64,000 nucleotides of DNA from Paragorgia papillata (lineage: Eukaryota > Cnidaria > Anthozoa > Scleralcyonacea > Coralliidae): NCBI GenBank assembly GCA_035771165.1, contig JAWNZC010000408.1:3636001-3700000 (forward strand), read 5' to 3'. A program made the position numbers and the translations under genes. Positions 22,753 through 33,890 of this stretch are shown one piece after another (positions within the stretch are counted from its first letter, which is position 1; each line of letters begins with the position of its first letter). The notes below the pieces were generated by a model. The model was not told where the DNA came from, ran no database searches, and worked only from the letters and a program-made list of their open reading frames with translations.

Positions 22753-24658
22753 ATGCCCGAGAATTGCGCTTTTCTCGATTGTCCACACAGTAGACGATAT
22801 GAAGGGATGAGTTTATTTAAGATTCCTACTCCTAAAGCGTCTGACTCGGAGCACACATCGCAGATCAAACTTGAAGCACGTTCGGCTTGGAAAACTGCTA
22901 TTCTCCGTACGCGACAAGAAACCAGTGAACTGAGAGAGAGGTTTACAAAGAACAACATTTTCATTTGCGAACATCACTTCGAACGGGATTGTATCGAATC
23001 ATTTCCCTACACTGACAAGCACGGCAACGAGAAAGTGCGTAAAAAGCTACAAACTGGAGCCATTCCGACTTTGAACCTTCCCGTCAAAACATTGGATATT
23101 TTGCCTGGGACTTCGACACCGCAAGAAAGAAGAGTTCTCATCCGCCACGAACCGCAATCATCCTCATCAGCATCCAGTGCGCCTCCGTCTTTCAATGACT
23201 TGAAAAGGCAGTACCCCTACTTGCGTGACTGGACTGTCACAATATCAGACAACAACATTATTGTGGAGATGCGTGAGCCAGGATTTCTTATCCCAAAGTA
23301 TTTTATTCAAATCGAGGAATCTCTTGAAATAACTGTAGCAGTATATGGAGCGACAGTGCCTAATAGTTGTTCGGTACTTTTTCCTGAAAACCATTCACGA
23401 ATGTGCAGTAAATTCAAGGACTTGCACAGTCTGTTATGTAGTCTCGGTATCTGCTGTGGAATTTCCTCCGAACAAGAGCCTTCCAGTGAAACCATTATGC
23501 ATGTTATTCCTTTGGTAGCACCCAAAAATCAGTCTTCACCTATCAATTACTCCCAAGTAAGACGATCAAGAAAATGTGAAATTCTCATAAGAGCAGAAAC
23601 TGACAAATGTAAAACATGCACTAAATTTGATGGAAAAAAGAATCAAGCTAAACCTGTCCTTCCTGCTAAAGCCAAAGCACCACTAACTGCATGTTCAGCT
23701 GCTAAATTGCAAGAAACCATAAGGGAAGATAGAATAAAATTGAAAGAGTCTGAATTCAAATGTATGCAGCTAGAAGACCGAGTAAAAAGAATGGAAGAAG
23801 AAATTGGTTCTCATGGTGTAAGAATTGAAGATGATCTCAGTAATTCCTTCCTGGCAATCTTGGACCAAACCAATTTGCAAGCTACCCCACACATGAGACT
23901 AGTCTACGAGCAACAGCAGAAAGCAATGATGTCTAATAAACATGGACGGAGATGGCATCCTCACTTTGTTGAGTTCTGCCTGTCAATACATGCAAAGTCG
24001 TCATCTGTCTACAACGAGCTCAGAAAGAGTGAAAAGAACCCAGATGGAATCCTTTACCTACCCCATGAGAGAACCCTGCGAGACTACAGGAACCACTTCA
24101 AACCAGCAGCAGGCTTTGTCTTGGAAAATATCGATGTACTGAAGTCCATTGTGAAGAGCTACGAGGGCGCTGCTAGATATGTTGTGTTGGTGTTTGATGA
24201 AATGAAGATCAAAGGAAGACTGGTGTTTGACAAACACTCAGGCAAGTTGATTGGGTTCACCTCACTTGGTGATCCTGATTTGGACTTCTCAACATTTGAG
24301 GAGTTAGAGGTTGCAAGCCATGTACTAGCATTCATGGTTAGAGGTGTTCAGACAACTCTGAAATTTATGCTAGTATATTTCCTTACCCAAACGGTTGTTT
24401 CCTATCAGTTGGTCCCAATTTACTGGCAAGCAGTTGGAATTTTGGAACTAAATTGTGGCCTGCATGTTGTTGGCACAGTAAGTGATGGAATGTCAGCCAA
24501 CCGAAAGTTTTTCCGCGTGCACAAGCATATTTCTGGTGAACAAGAAAAAAAAGGCACCCAGGGTACAGAATGTGTCAACAAGACCATGAATCTGTATGCA
24601 CCACAGAGAAATATTTGGTTCTTTGCAGATGCCCCACACCTTATGAAAACAACAAGAG
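22753..24658 (+). CDS. P-element/THAP9-like transposase, exon 1
   Basis: The transposase cuts and pastes the surrounding P element. Spliced to 25805-26613 it gives 904 aa, close to human THAP9 (~900 aa). The THAP C2CH zinc finger is at residues 5-110: C5, C10, W46, C72, H75 (CEHH), and IPTLNLP at the place of the AVPTIF box. It should bind the element ends. A Lys/Glu-rich coiled coil (~313-355, AAKLQETIREDRIKLKES) probably serves multimerisation. The RNase H-like fold follows: VVLVFDEMKIK with D482, GTVSDGMSANRKFF with D578 and FFADAPHLMKTTRG with D626, matching the conserved aspartates of the family. The start ATG at 22753 is followed at once by the THAP cysteines. The exon ends AGA G with donor GTAAGA at 24659; reading on gives a stop at 24687, which would yield a truncated 644-aa form if the intron is retained, as for the Drosophila P repressor. 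Confidence 0.92.
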
Positions 24659-24839
24659 GTAAGAAAATGTTTGTTGTGAAAATTTGAATTTCTTATCTAC
24701 AATATCTTACATGTATATATACAAGAGGCTGCTTTTCTATAAGTCTAACTTTATACACAACATCAATAAAATAAACATAATATATAATACAATATAAATA
24801 AGGGTGCTGCTCCTTCAGAAATCTGAAAAAGGGGATTTA

Positions 24840-24965
24840 CTGTGATACAAACACAAATGGCATCATTTCAACCAGGAAATATGCCTAGTGGAAACACAAG
24901 GTGCAGCCGAATGTTTTCACACATTTTTTCCCAGTTGAAATTATGTCATTCGTGTTTGTATCACA
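24840..24965. repeat. MITE-like palindrome in transposase intron
   Basis: CTGTGATACAAACACAAATG at the left pairs with CATTCGTGTTTGTATCACAG at the right, ~125 bp apart. A second palindrome (ATTTCCCAAAAGAGTTGAAG / CTTCAACTCTTTTGGGAAAT) occupies ~25425-25605 of the same intron. Neither codes. Confidence 0.7.
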
Positions 24966-25804
24966 GTACAAAGACACAAAAGCCATTTTCTATTTGTTTT
25001 ATAAAATAGCTAACTGTTTTTTGATGTAAAAAACAAACAAGAAGCCACGGAAGTTGCCGAGACTCAACTGATGAATGATGGTGCAATAAAGTAATTACAC
25101 CTGTGATTACTTGAGATTTAACCAAACAGAACATGAGTTGTACAATATAAAATGAAAATGATGGCAGACATGTCTCTGTACTCCGATTTAAAATGGGGCT
25201 TACCCATTTTATAAATTTACATTCGCGCAGGCATGCAATGCGCAAATGGAAGGGGTGAATCTAAAAAACAACATTTGAGCAGCTCTGGTATTTACAGTAT
25301 GATATACAGTAGATATACATAAAAGTGTACTGTAATTTTAATTTTAATTACAGTAATTGTATAAAACAACTCGCAGCAAGCTGGCTCACAGCAAGCTGCA
25401 AGACTGTGTGAATGTGCAATTAGCCATTTCCCAAAAGAGTTGAAGACTGGTAAAGAGTATTGAGCGCTGGTGTTCTTGGGATTGTTTGAAGGGACAGTTT
25501 CATTGTGCTTACGCTACCAAGTATGAAATCTGTCCCTCCAAACGATCCCAAGTACCCTAGCATTCCTAACCCATCACCAGTCTTCAACTCTTTTGGGAAA
25601 TGACCAATTAATAACAACACTCAGTTGTTTTTAATTACGAGCCAGGTTTTATGATAAGTGGAAAAGAGGCTTTAGAGTTTTACTTTCCAAGGTGATCTTC
25701 AGAATAAATTTTGTAAACAAGAACAAGTAGCTTGTTGGTTCTTAATATATAGTTCTACATCTTTGGTTTGTTATTTAATTTTTTGTTCTTATTTTTATTT
25801 TAAG

Positions 25805-26613
25805 GCAATCTCCACAGTTCGGGTTCTGGTGGTACTAGATTTCTCTGGAAAAATGGAAAGAATTTGTTGTGGGAGCACATTTCTAGATGCTATTTTGCAG
25901 ATCTAGAATTGGGCCTCCATCAACTGCCAAAGTTGACCATTGAGCACATCAATTTAACATCATTTGCTAAAATGAAAGTTAACTTGGCTGTGCAAATTCT
26001 CTCCAAATCTATGGCTGAAGCACTCCGAAGAAGCATGCCATTAGACGAAGTTTCAGAAACAGCCAATTTCTGTCAGTTGATGAATGACTTCTTTGACTGC
26101 TGCAATGTTAGATCAACTCATGAGCACCAACGAAAGCAGAATCCACTTCTGGCACCATATAAGAGTTGTGATGATTCACGCTTCATATGGTTAACAGAGA
26201 CATTCCTCAAGTACTTCACTGACTGGAAGGATGCCATAAGCAGAAGACCTAATTTTACCAAGGACCAGATGGCACGAATGTTCATTTCACCACAAACGTT
26301 TGAAGGTTTGAAAATAACAGTGAACAGCCTCATTGAGTGTACCAAGTTTCTGTTGGGGGAAGGAGTACCATATGTTCTCACAGAGCGCTTTATGCAAGAC
26401 TGCCTTGAAGAATACTTTGGTCATCAAAGACAACGCGGGCGACGATCTGACAACCCTGATGCAGTTGAGTTTGGATATAATGACAGAATCCTTCAGGTCC
26501 AAAGAAATGCTGGCCTTGTATCCAGAGGGAATGTTGGAGCACGTCGTAAAGAAGGAGAATCACGGTGGGCTACTATCAGGGAAGAGCCTTTATTGAAGAA
26601 GAAAAAGAAATAA
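25805..26613 (+). CDS. P-element/THAP9-like transposase, exon 2
   Basis: The acceptor is T-rich, ending TTTTAAG at 25804. G from exon 1 plus GC makes Gly, and the frame continues NLHSSGSGG..RFLW. This half contains the insertion (GTP-binding-like) region and then LTERFMQDCLEEYFGHQRQRG with E837/E838 at the position of the final acidic catalytic residue (family pattern QD.LE..FG..R). RSDNPDAVEFGYNDR follows, also typical of the family. It ends LLKKKKK with stop TAA at 26611-26613. No stops or frameshifts interrupt it, so the enzyme looks complete. Confidence 0.9.
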
Positions 26614-26829
26614 TACAATATGTGAATATTTTTTAGTTTATATTATTTTACTTTTGCATATAAATACATGTATATCTGTTTTAATATTACTCTTTGATCC
26701 ATGATTCTTTGATGAGTTTTTTTATGTTAGCAAATTGTGAATACTTATAGACCTTATATCTAGAACAAGTGACCTCAATAATAATTATTATAATATATAT
26801 TTAATTTTTGAATGTTTGCATGGTGACAA

Positions 26830-27180
26830 ATTACAGTAAAAAATAATGTGTGGAAACACCACATTTTTATTTATTGCTGAACTTTCAACCTGTTGACTTA
26901 GAGCTTTTATTGGTCAACTGGGTGAAAGCTCAGTGATGAAAAAGTGTGGTGTTTCTACAAATTATCTTTTAGTGTAACAATTTTTTCTTTGTTGTAAATT
27001 TACCCAATTTAAAGCTGATAATTTTCATATTTTCTGCTGTGTGTTCCATTGTTCGAAAGTTCAGACATTTGTTGCCAAGTTGAAAAATTATCCAATCAAA
27101 TTGTGAGCTCATCATTATTGGATAATTTGTCAACTTGGGAATGAACTTCAGAACACACAGCAGAAAAGTATTATGAAATC
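26830..27180. repeat. Two palindromic inserts between the two P-element genes
   Basis: ~26840-26965: GGAAACACCACATTTTT..TTGCTGAACTTTCAACC pairs with GTGAAAGCTCAGTGATG..AAGTGTGGTGTTTC; it is related to the split element around 11262/17209-17366. ~27038-27170: TGCTGTGTGTTCC..AAGTTGA and TCAACTTGG..GAACACACAGCA are inverted. They separate the convergent transposase and zinc-finger genes. Confidence 0.65.
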
Positions 27181-27399
27181 AGCTGTAATATTATATATAA
27201 GTATAAGTTATTGTATATATTATATTGTATTCTATTCTATTCTATTATACTGTATGTAAAATTATCTCAAATTGCTTAAATTTAAATGCACCACAATCAG
27301 TAAATTGAAAACCAAACCACTAATTGCATAATGGCTCAGTCATACTATGATACAAGGTAAGCAGATAAAAATACTCACTTGTTTCAGCAAGTCTGTATT

Positions 27400-28554
27400 T
27401 TATGTCTTTGAGCTGCAAGCCTCTGACTGTTTCTTTAGACTCTTTCGCAAGGCTTTCTGGTGTAGTTTTACCTTCTCTTTGATTTTAATTTGAGTTACCA
27501 CATCTTTTGTGTAAGAGAAGGACCTTACCCGAATATAGAGCATGACAATGTTCTCCAAACAAATATCACTTACAGATGTTTTGCTTTTATCCAAGCTTGC
27601 ATCACAAAGAATAGCATCCCATGCTGACTTAACTTTAGGCTTTTGCAATACATCTGCACTGACCTGGTCTAGTGGAATTTCTCGCACTAAACCATCACTG
27701 TACTGCCTGAATATTTTCTCACATTCAGTAGTTATTGCCAACAAATTTCCGCAAGGATTCCACAGTTTTCCTCGAGAAAGAGAGTCAATGTATTCATTGT
27801 CATCCAATGACTTCATAGACAACAACAGAGACTGAAGTTCAACTTGTTCAGTAGTTTGTTTCACTGCAGCTTTACTTTTACGGTACATCTTCGAAATTAT
27901 ATACCCAGCGACGTATGATAATGGTCCATATTCCGATTTCTCAATTGGCTTTATGTTGGGAAGTTTTTCTTTGACATTTCCACGTTTGTAAAACCCAACT
28001 AGTAAATCAGGAATATGAACCATTATGAGATTGTACGCTGCAGCGTACATTTCTTGCGAATCGGTGGTGAACATTTGTGCACTTTTCGGCATTTGTTTAT
28101 AAAAATTTTTCAAGAGTTTGTCTCTGTCCAACCTTTCGCAAAATTCTGCGTACAAACTAACCAAAGATTCCACGAGAAGTTCAGATGGCTTAAGGTCGGC
28201 TTCAGAAATCAACTTTGTTATTGACTCTCCATACAACTTTGAGTTTACAACAGATTCGACTGCTTTACTAACGATTTCACTCACAACTTTTGAATCAATT
28301 GGCGAGACAGACTTGGTTACTGGTGTTTTATCACCATGTTTTGCTCTGGTGTGTAGTGTAAGTCCACCCTTTGACTTACAAACTTTCGAGCAGAGTCCAC
28401 ATGGATATTTCTTCAACAGATTACACTCATCCACTCCTTCGTCTACACATCTCTCAAACTCGACGTTCTCATTAATACTTTCTTCCGAAAGAGAATCCAC
28501 TACCGCTTCCATAAGTACTCGTTCATCAATTGAGCTTTCTCCTTCACAATCCAT
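27400..28554 (-). CDS. Antisense zinc-finger protein carried by the P element
   Basis: A 384-aa open frame from ATG 28552-28554 (MDCEGESSIDERV); codons upstream to 28590 are open but contain no earlier ATG. It has an acidic N-terminus, then one C2H2 finger at ~52-73 (CGLC, then GGLTLHTRAKH; C52, C55, H68, H73), and an all-helical body with YGPLSYVAGYIISKMYRKSK at ~210-230, resembling the Y(I/V)AGY motif seen in some transposase-derived proteins. The Lys-rich C-terminus (KIKEKVKLHQKALRK) ends in TAA. It starts ~200 bp inside the right terminal repeat and converges on the transposase gene. I do not recognise the family. A DNA-binding helper, a repressor of the transposase or captured host cargo are all possible. 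Confidence 0.75.
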   Translation of the reverse strand: MDCEGESSIDERVLMEAVVDSLSEESINENVEFERCVDEGVDECNLLKKYPCGLCSKVCKSKGGLTLHTRAKHGDKTPVTKSVSPIDSKVVSEIVSKAVESVVNSKLYGESITKLISEADLKPSELLVESLVSLYAEFCERLDRDKLLKNFYKQMPKSAQMFTTDSQEMYAAAYNLIMVHIPDLLVGFYKRGNVKEKLPNIKPIEKSEYGPLSYVAGYIISKMYRKSKAAVKQTTEQVELQSLLLSMKSLDDNEYIDSLSRGKLWNPCGNLLAITTECEKIFRQYSDGLVREIPLDQVSADVLQKPKVKSAWDAILCDASLDKSKTSVSDICLENIVMLYIRVRSFSYTKDVVTQIKIKEKVKLHQKALRKSLKKQSEACSSKT

Positions 28555-28842
28555 CTTCGAAAAACCAAGATATTTCGCACGGGAAGACAATCAAGACAAC
28601 ATCGCAATATGATCCTATATTATTCAAACGTTTGTCAACACTGTTCGATTCTGTGACTGTGTCGGCTTAAGATCACGTGACCGGAAAAAATTGATAACAA
28701 AAACATATTCTCGTCCCAGACCTCGGTTGCCTATCCTCTTCTTCTAGGGTCTATGGTTCACCCTTGCAAGCCAGCGGTGGCCAAAACGATCGCAGGCTCT
28801 GGCTTTAAAAATCTCTGAAACGAAAAAGTGGAGACGAAGGCC

Positions 28843-28944
28843 ATGGAAAAATTTATTGTACGTAGACCAAGAAGTCCAAAAGAAAAGAGAGAAAACAAAA
28901 GAAAAGAACCCAAACTAAAGCAAGCCACCATCAAGTCACTCGCA
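28843..28944 (+). CDS. TCEANC2: TCEANC2 orthologue, exon 1 of 3 (gene 28843-44313)
   Basis: TCEANC2 is a small TFIIS-related protein (TFIIS N-terminal plus central-domain remnant) assumed to act with RNA polymerase II elongation; its detailed role is poorly known. The exon reads MEKFIVRRPRSPKEK..., then KLKQATIKSLA, closely paralleling the human start (MDKFVIRTPR..., KQATIESLK), with donor GTAAGA at 28945, phase 0. The start codon has a strong context (GCCATGG). Spliced length is 34+115+65 = 214 aa, against about 208 in human. A complete P element ends only 87 bp upstream of the ATG, so the promoter or 5' UTR has been split. Confidence 0.9.
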
Positions 28945-29221
28945 GTAAGAAAGTAGATACATTAAATATTTTAGATTGTGATGTGAATATTTATAATTAT
29001 ATTTTATTATTTATATATAAAGTCGTCAATCGTAGCATACTTGTTTGCGTAATTAAGTAATTTTACAGGGACGACGGTTTAAATCTTAAGGTACTTGTCC
29101 CAGTGACAGACTAGGAAACTGTTACATGTAGTTCTGCAATTTAATATACAAAACTATTGCCTACGACTAGGTTTATAATATGGTTTTAAAATAGTAACTT
29201 AACTTCAAAATGTCAAAATCT

Positions 29222-29963
29222 TGAATTCACATGGCGTTATTAGCAGGAACCCCTCCGGCTTCTGATTGGTCGACAAGTTTAGCACTTCTGTTGTCAAGGT
29301 GATTTGTCGTCTGCATGAATATATAATTATTGGGATTCAAAAATAATTGAGATGTATTTGACTGAAGTTTAGCCAATGAATAACAAATTTTAATAAAATG
29401 ATGTTAATGCTATTCACACATCGAAGTATATCTAATCGAAGTATCGCATTGTTGTGAATGAAAATTAAAGATTAATTCTGTGCATGTTTGGTGATAGAAT
29501 GAGTGAAATACTTGAAGCGCGATGCCGCAATCAAAGCATTAAGTATCATAATTTCATTAACAGGTATAAACTAAAAGTTGCAAATTCTTCAAGCCACTCT
29601 TGGCCAAACATGCAAAGCTTAAGAGTGGGTATAAACTAAAAGTTGCAAACACGTTGTCGTGTAATAGTGCGAATCTTTCTTTTTGATATTTTACTACCGA
29701 TTTCAAATCCGACGTTATTGACATGGCACGTTCATGTGCACTAACATCTTTGCTAACTTTGGAATTGTTTCTGAAGCTGAGTCACAGTATTTGCAACAGA
29801 ACTACAATCTAGAATCAATCCGTACTCAACGAGCGATATATCTGTGCTACCACATACATAAATACACCATCCTGCACCAGATAACATGTGGAAGTGCTAA
29901 GTTTATCGGCCAATAAGCAGCCTGGAGGGATTCCTGCTAATAATGCCATGTTTGAATTCATGT
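29222..29963. mobile_element. TIR element in TCEANC2 intron 1
   Basis: GAATTCACATGGCGTTATTA with GCAGGAACCCCTCC at the left pairs with GGAGGGATTCCTGC and TAATAATGCCATGTTTGAATTC at the right. GTATAAACTAAAAGTTGCAAA is directly repeated inside (near 29567 and 29630). No coding. Confidence 0.7.
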
Positions 29964-30979
29964 TTTTATTAATAAGGCTCTACTGTATTATATAAAACTT
30001 ATGACTTAAAATTTATGCAATGATATTATACTAGCTAAAGGCATTTTTCATCATGAATCAGGATGTATCAATATCATGGTCATCATAATCCTTGAAAATA
30101 TCCTCGTTTTGTTCTTCAAAACTAATATTTTGGCTGGATCCTGTGGTGGTGGAAGATGTTTCATGTTGGAGGGGCTAAGAGTGTAGTTTGCCCCCTCCCC
30201 AGCTTAGCCTCTGCTAGATTTAATGGGGGGGGGGGGCTGTAGCCCACTAGCCTGTTCCCCACTAGCCTGTTCCACCACCCCTGGCTGGATCCATCTTCCT
30301 ACTCTTCAAAACTTTCTTCATCACTGATAGATCCCTCTGGCTTACATTAAGATTCTTTGTCCACCACAATCTTGCATAAAACTTCATCAATGGACAAAGT
30401 TCTCCTGACTAGACCCCATCTTGTCAAATATGCTGACCATGCAAAATTTATAAACGTCTTGATGTTCCTGGACTCTAAATAACACATCACAAGTAAAGGC
30501 CCTAGCTTCACCAAACAATTTGAACTCATCCATCATTTACATGTACAGGTGTACTATTTCACAATGAAATTAGGATGAGTATACTCGTCCTGCAAGGGAA
30601 CAGCGTGGGATCTGTGGATGAGTTAACTTACCCTCCAAGTTCAATGGGTACAAATATTATGCACCTGCTTTTTGCACAATGAAACAACTGCTTTTTTTGA
30701 GTTTCTGTAGACAACTTAACAAAGCATTTTTAATATACTGTATTTTGAGCCAAAACAAAGCCAACCATGTGGTCATTAATTTTCCATGGCTCTCGCCCCA
30801 AATCCCTTCCAAATCATTCCCAGGATCTTTACTCGGTGGTGGTGACAGGGACCATGCACTTACTTGAGATCAAGTAGTAATAATTTCCCTACTTGCTTGA
30901 GAGAGATAGTGATAACAAGTGCATTCCCTAGTGTATTCCCCACCTTCTGGGGAATGACAAAACTAGTGAATACATATAT

Positions 30980-31050
30980 CTTATTAGGTATTTTGGTGTG
31001 TAGTATCGCTGTATATTTTTACGAGTTGTGCTGTATTTTGACAAGCCCGC

Positions 31051-31081
<31 letters not shown>

Positions 31082-31125
31082 ATACAGCGATACTACACAC
31101 CAAAACATCTAACAAGAGATTTATT
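30980..31125. repeat. Long palindrome with GC-rich tip
   Basis: GGTGTGTAGTATCGCTGTAT, then ATTTTTACGAG..GTATTTTGAC, is perfectly mirrored on the right side around the tip AAGCCCGCAGGGCGAGTC. It would form a cruciform or hairpin of ~60-bp arms. Confidence 0.8.
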
Positions 31126-32954
31126 ATACAACTGCTCTGATCAACAAATTTTTATGGAAAAAGAAAACTTTAAAAAGGCCAGAGAAGTAGTGTGACTTGC
31201 ACCAAAGGTGAATTTCAGCCACTGCAAAAACTATTCTCAGCAGTTTACCATCTTTTCACTTTGCTCAAGTTGAACGTTATCTGATGAAGCCAAAGGCTGA
31301 TCATAGACCATATTCATAAATGGCTGTGGAATTAATATTCTTTTATGTGGATATAAATTAGCCCCTCTGAACTTTTTTCATGTGCGAAATTCAAAAGAAT
31401 ATTTACTCTAAAATGAGGTCAGAGGGGCTAATTTATATGCACATAAAAGCTAGGATTTTAAATCATCGGCCATTTATGAATAAGCCAAAGGTCCATAGAC
31501 CATCTGCATTAAGATTCTACAAATCGAATAAAATTACAAAAATCGAATTAAATTCGTCTGAGTCAGACGGATAATGCGACGATAATGCGCGTTTCCTGCT
31601 CGCAGGGTATGCGTGTTCGAGTTACACGACGAATTATCGTCGCGTCGAATTAAATGTTTATCTTCTGTTTGTGACAATTCGGCGCTATGTTTTCAAGAAA
31701 TCATTTACATGCAGGCTCAACGCGTCCAAGTAAAAACAATTAAATTCGACTGAAATTCGACGTTTAACTCGACGTCGCATTTACGTCGCATTACAGACGA
31801 AGTTAATTCGAATTAAATTCGTCTGAATTAAATTCGTCTATTGTGCGACGTTTAGCGCAGGCCTAATACTATACAAAAAGAAACCGAAGTATAAATAGTG
31901 AAGACTTGTGGTGTTGCTTCTCGCATTTTAATCGAAATTTTAATCAGATACTTACAGAGTAGGAATCGAACCTTGCCCCAGAATACTGAGTTGTTGTATA
32001 TCAAACACTTGGAAGAGTAATTCACTAGTATATCAATAAACGTCTCGGCGTCTGGAAATACTTATGAAGCACTTTTCCTCGTGCATCATATATTACATAA
32101 AAGTTTTTTTCACTGCTTAAATCATAAGATTTAGATTTCGTTTTGTTCCGGCATTTTTTCTGGGGATATTTTTTACCATTATTTCAGGCTCCGCCGTAGC
32201 TGTTCACTGTGACTGAAGGCAGGCTACTTGCTACTGATGGTCGTAGATTCCTGGATACTTAGATTTTTGGATGGCTTTGCAGGCAATAGAAGGAGCCCAC
32301 TAGCCTGCAGTGACTGTCTATTTATTTTATTCATTCATTCACTCATTCATTTATTTACTCAAACTTATTTTTGCAGGGTGACACGAAATACATGTAAAAG
32401 TACTAATAAACTTGTGGCCCTCGCTAATTACATAGTATATATAGATAAAAATAAACAACAAATGATTAATAAATACTAATGATATAAATATGCAACTACT
32501 AATACATGAGCAATTTAGTTAATATACAGTATGAAAAGGCAGTTAAGGATAATGTTTCATAGAATTAAGTAAATTGATTAAAATTGTGTTGATGAGATCT
32601 GAAATTGTTACATGTACTACTGTATAAGGTATGTTTTAGAACGATTACAGAGGAAAGAGCGTCGTAAATCGATTGGAAGCATGTTCCAGCATTTGGCTGT
32701 GGTCAATGTGATAACAGTAAATGTACGTCCTTCTTTCTTTTTTCTGGTGTATCTTGCCGTTACAACCCTCAAATGGGCATATGTGTAAGAGTTTCGTTAC
32801 AAGCATGGTCACGACTCACGAAGATCACTAATAAGTGATGGTCACTGTCCAGTCCTGATAAAGACAAGAGCAATCATTGAAAATTTCTAGCAAATCTGCT
32901 GCATAGTTTCTGAGCAATAAACTCTCAAAGATTGCTATAGCTTATCCATTTTTG

Positions 32955-33077
32955 AAGTAATAGATCAAACACGAGTTTGAGTGTTTCATCAGGGGTTCCA
33001 AACACGAGAAAACAGTTTATTGTTTTCGAGTGTTTGGAGTCCCCTGATGAAACACGATAAACGAGTGTTTGATCTTG
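32955..33077. repeat. Palindromic MITE (AACACGAGTTTGAGTG arms)
   Basis: GATCAAACACGAGTTTGAG, TGTTTCATCAGGGG and CCAAACACGA are mirrored by TCGAGTGTTTGG, CCCCTGATGAAACACG and CGAGTGTTTGATC. Its CTGATGAAA string is not part of a ribozyme. Confidence 0.7.
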
Positions 33078-33282
33078 CTTCTCAAAGTAAAGAGTATTCG
33101 CATCGCGATTTGCGGTGTTTTCTTCATTGATTTCAATATGCAGATTAAGAAATGTGATCCAGTTCACGAGGAAGTTTCCTACAGGTTTTCATTGGGTATC
33201 AAAACACATACATGTGATGTGGTATACGTTCACGGATTCGCTACGATAATTCATGGATTATTAATGATTTTGTACGTTGTTA

Positions 33283-33570
33283 TAGTGTTTTCAGCTTGAG
33301 TTGGTAAAGTTTTACGTTTTGCTGTACAAGCTGTCGTAAGTTAAACTCAGAGAACGTGCGAAATCTATAAATTGAAGGCGTATAAATATCGACAACAACC
33401 TCGGTCTACCATCTGAGTTCCAGTGGCTCAATGGTGAGAGCGTCTGGCTGGCATTCGGAAGGTTGTGGGTTCGAGTCCCGTCTGGTGCTCAGAGTTTTTC
33501 TCTGAGTTTAACTTACGACAGCTTGTACAGCAAAAACACACGAAAAAATTATTAATGAGCTTGAGAAGAA
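33283..33570. mobile_element. Inverted-repeat element carrying a tRNA-Ala-like sequence
   Basis: TGCTGTACAAGCTGTCGTAA and GTTAAACTCAGAGAA at the left are mirrored as TTCTCTGAGTTTAAC and TTACGACAGCTTGTACAGCA at the right. The tRNA-like sequence lies just inside the right arm. A second copy of the element is at ~37700-38005. Confidence 0.75.
33417..33489 (+). tRNA. tRNA-like sequence, anticodon GGC (Ala), within a repeat
   Basis: The cloverleaf can be drawn completely. Acceptor GTTCCAG/CTGGTGC has one T:T mismatch. D stem GCTC/GAGC. Anticodon stem TCTGG/TCGGA has loop CTGGCAT (anticodon GGC). A five-base variable loop is followed by T arm GTGGG-TTCGAGT-CCCGT. Both internal promoter boxes (TGGCTCAATGG and GGTTCGAGTCC) are present. 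The acceptor mismatch, the wobble pairs and the repeat context make a tRNA-derived repeat more likely than a working tRNA gene. Confidence 0.6.
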
Positions 33571-33639
33571 ATTAATCGCCTGGTTAGCGTGCTTGATGAC
33601 GTATGCAGTCGGACAACTATGCATAGCAACAATGGATTT

Positions 33640-33890
33640 TAAAGGCACAGCGTCCGGTATTGAATTACCGCTTAATTAATAGTTTTGAGCGAGACAAAAA
33701 TTATATTAGTGTGCAAAGGAAAGGAATAATATTCTCTAAACGTTAAAATAGTAAGTCATTAATGCATTTTCTTACGGACTATTTAGTCCAAGTTTTGACG
33801 TGTGTGATATTCATCTTAATTTTAATCATGTAAACTTGAATTTGTCCTTTTTTGCGTCATGGTGACACTGTGCCTTTAATATTAATAATC
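33640..33890. mobile_element. 245-bp MITE, copy 1
   Basis: The ends TTAAAGGCACAG and GTGCCTTTAA are inverted. The body contains GGACTATTTAGTCC and TAATCATGTAAACTTGAAT. The second copy, in opposite orientation, is at ~39833-40080. Confidence 0.75.

Larger units (their letters stand above)
22528..28755. mobile_element. Autonomous-looking P element (THAP9-type transposon)
   Basis: A 26-bp perfect terminal inverted repeat (CATAGACCCTAG...GAGGATAGG) occurs at 22528-22553 and 28730-28755. GTTCACC flanks both sides (22521-22527 and 28756-28762). Drosophila P starts CATGATG and makes 8-bp duplications; this one shares the CA start and shows 7 bp, or 8 if a C is shared with the left end. A subterminal inverted pair, GTCACGTGATCTT near 22613 and AAGATCACGTGAC near 28670, recalls the internal inverted repeats of P. 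Cargo: a two-exon transposase on plus and a zinc-finger protein on minus. Both frames are open, so the copy may be young. Confidence 0.92.

Noticed and set aside
28555..28590. Longer start for the P-element zinc-finger protein
   Set aside because: The upstream codons contain no ATG; the first ATG is at 28552-28554.
30129..30290. GGCTGGATCC...GGTGGTGG inverted pair as an element
   Set aside because: Arms are short and no flanking duplication is convincing; left unannotated.
33045..33077. CTGATGAAACACG as a possible hammerhead core
   Set aside because: No following GAAA with a paired stem II; it is part of a palindromic MITE.
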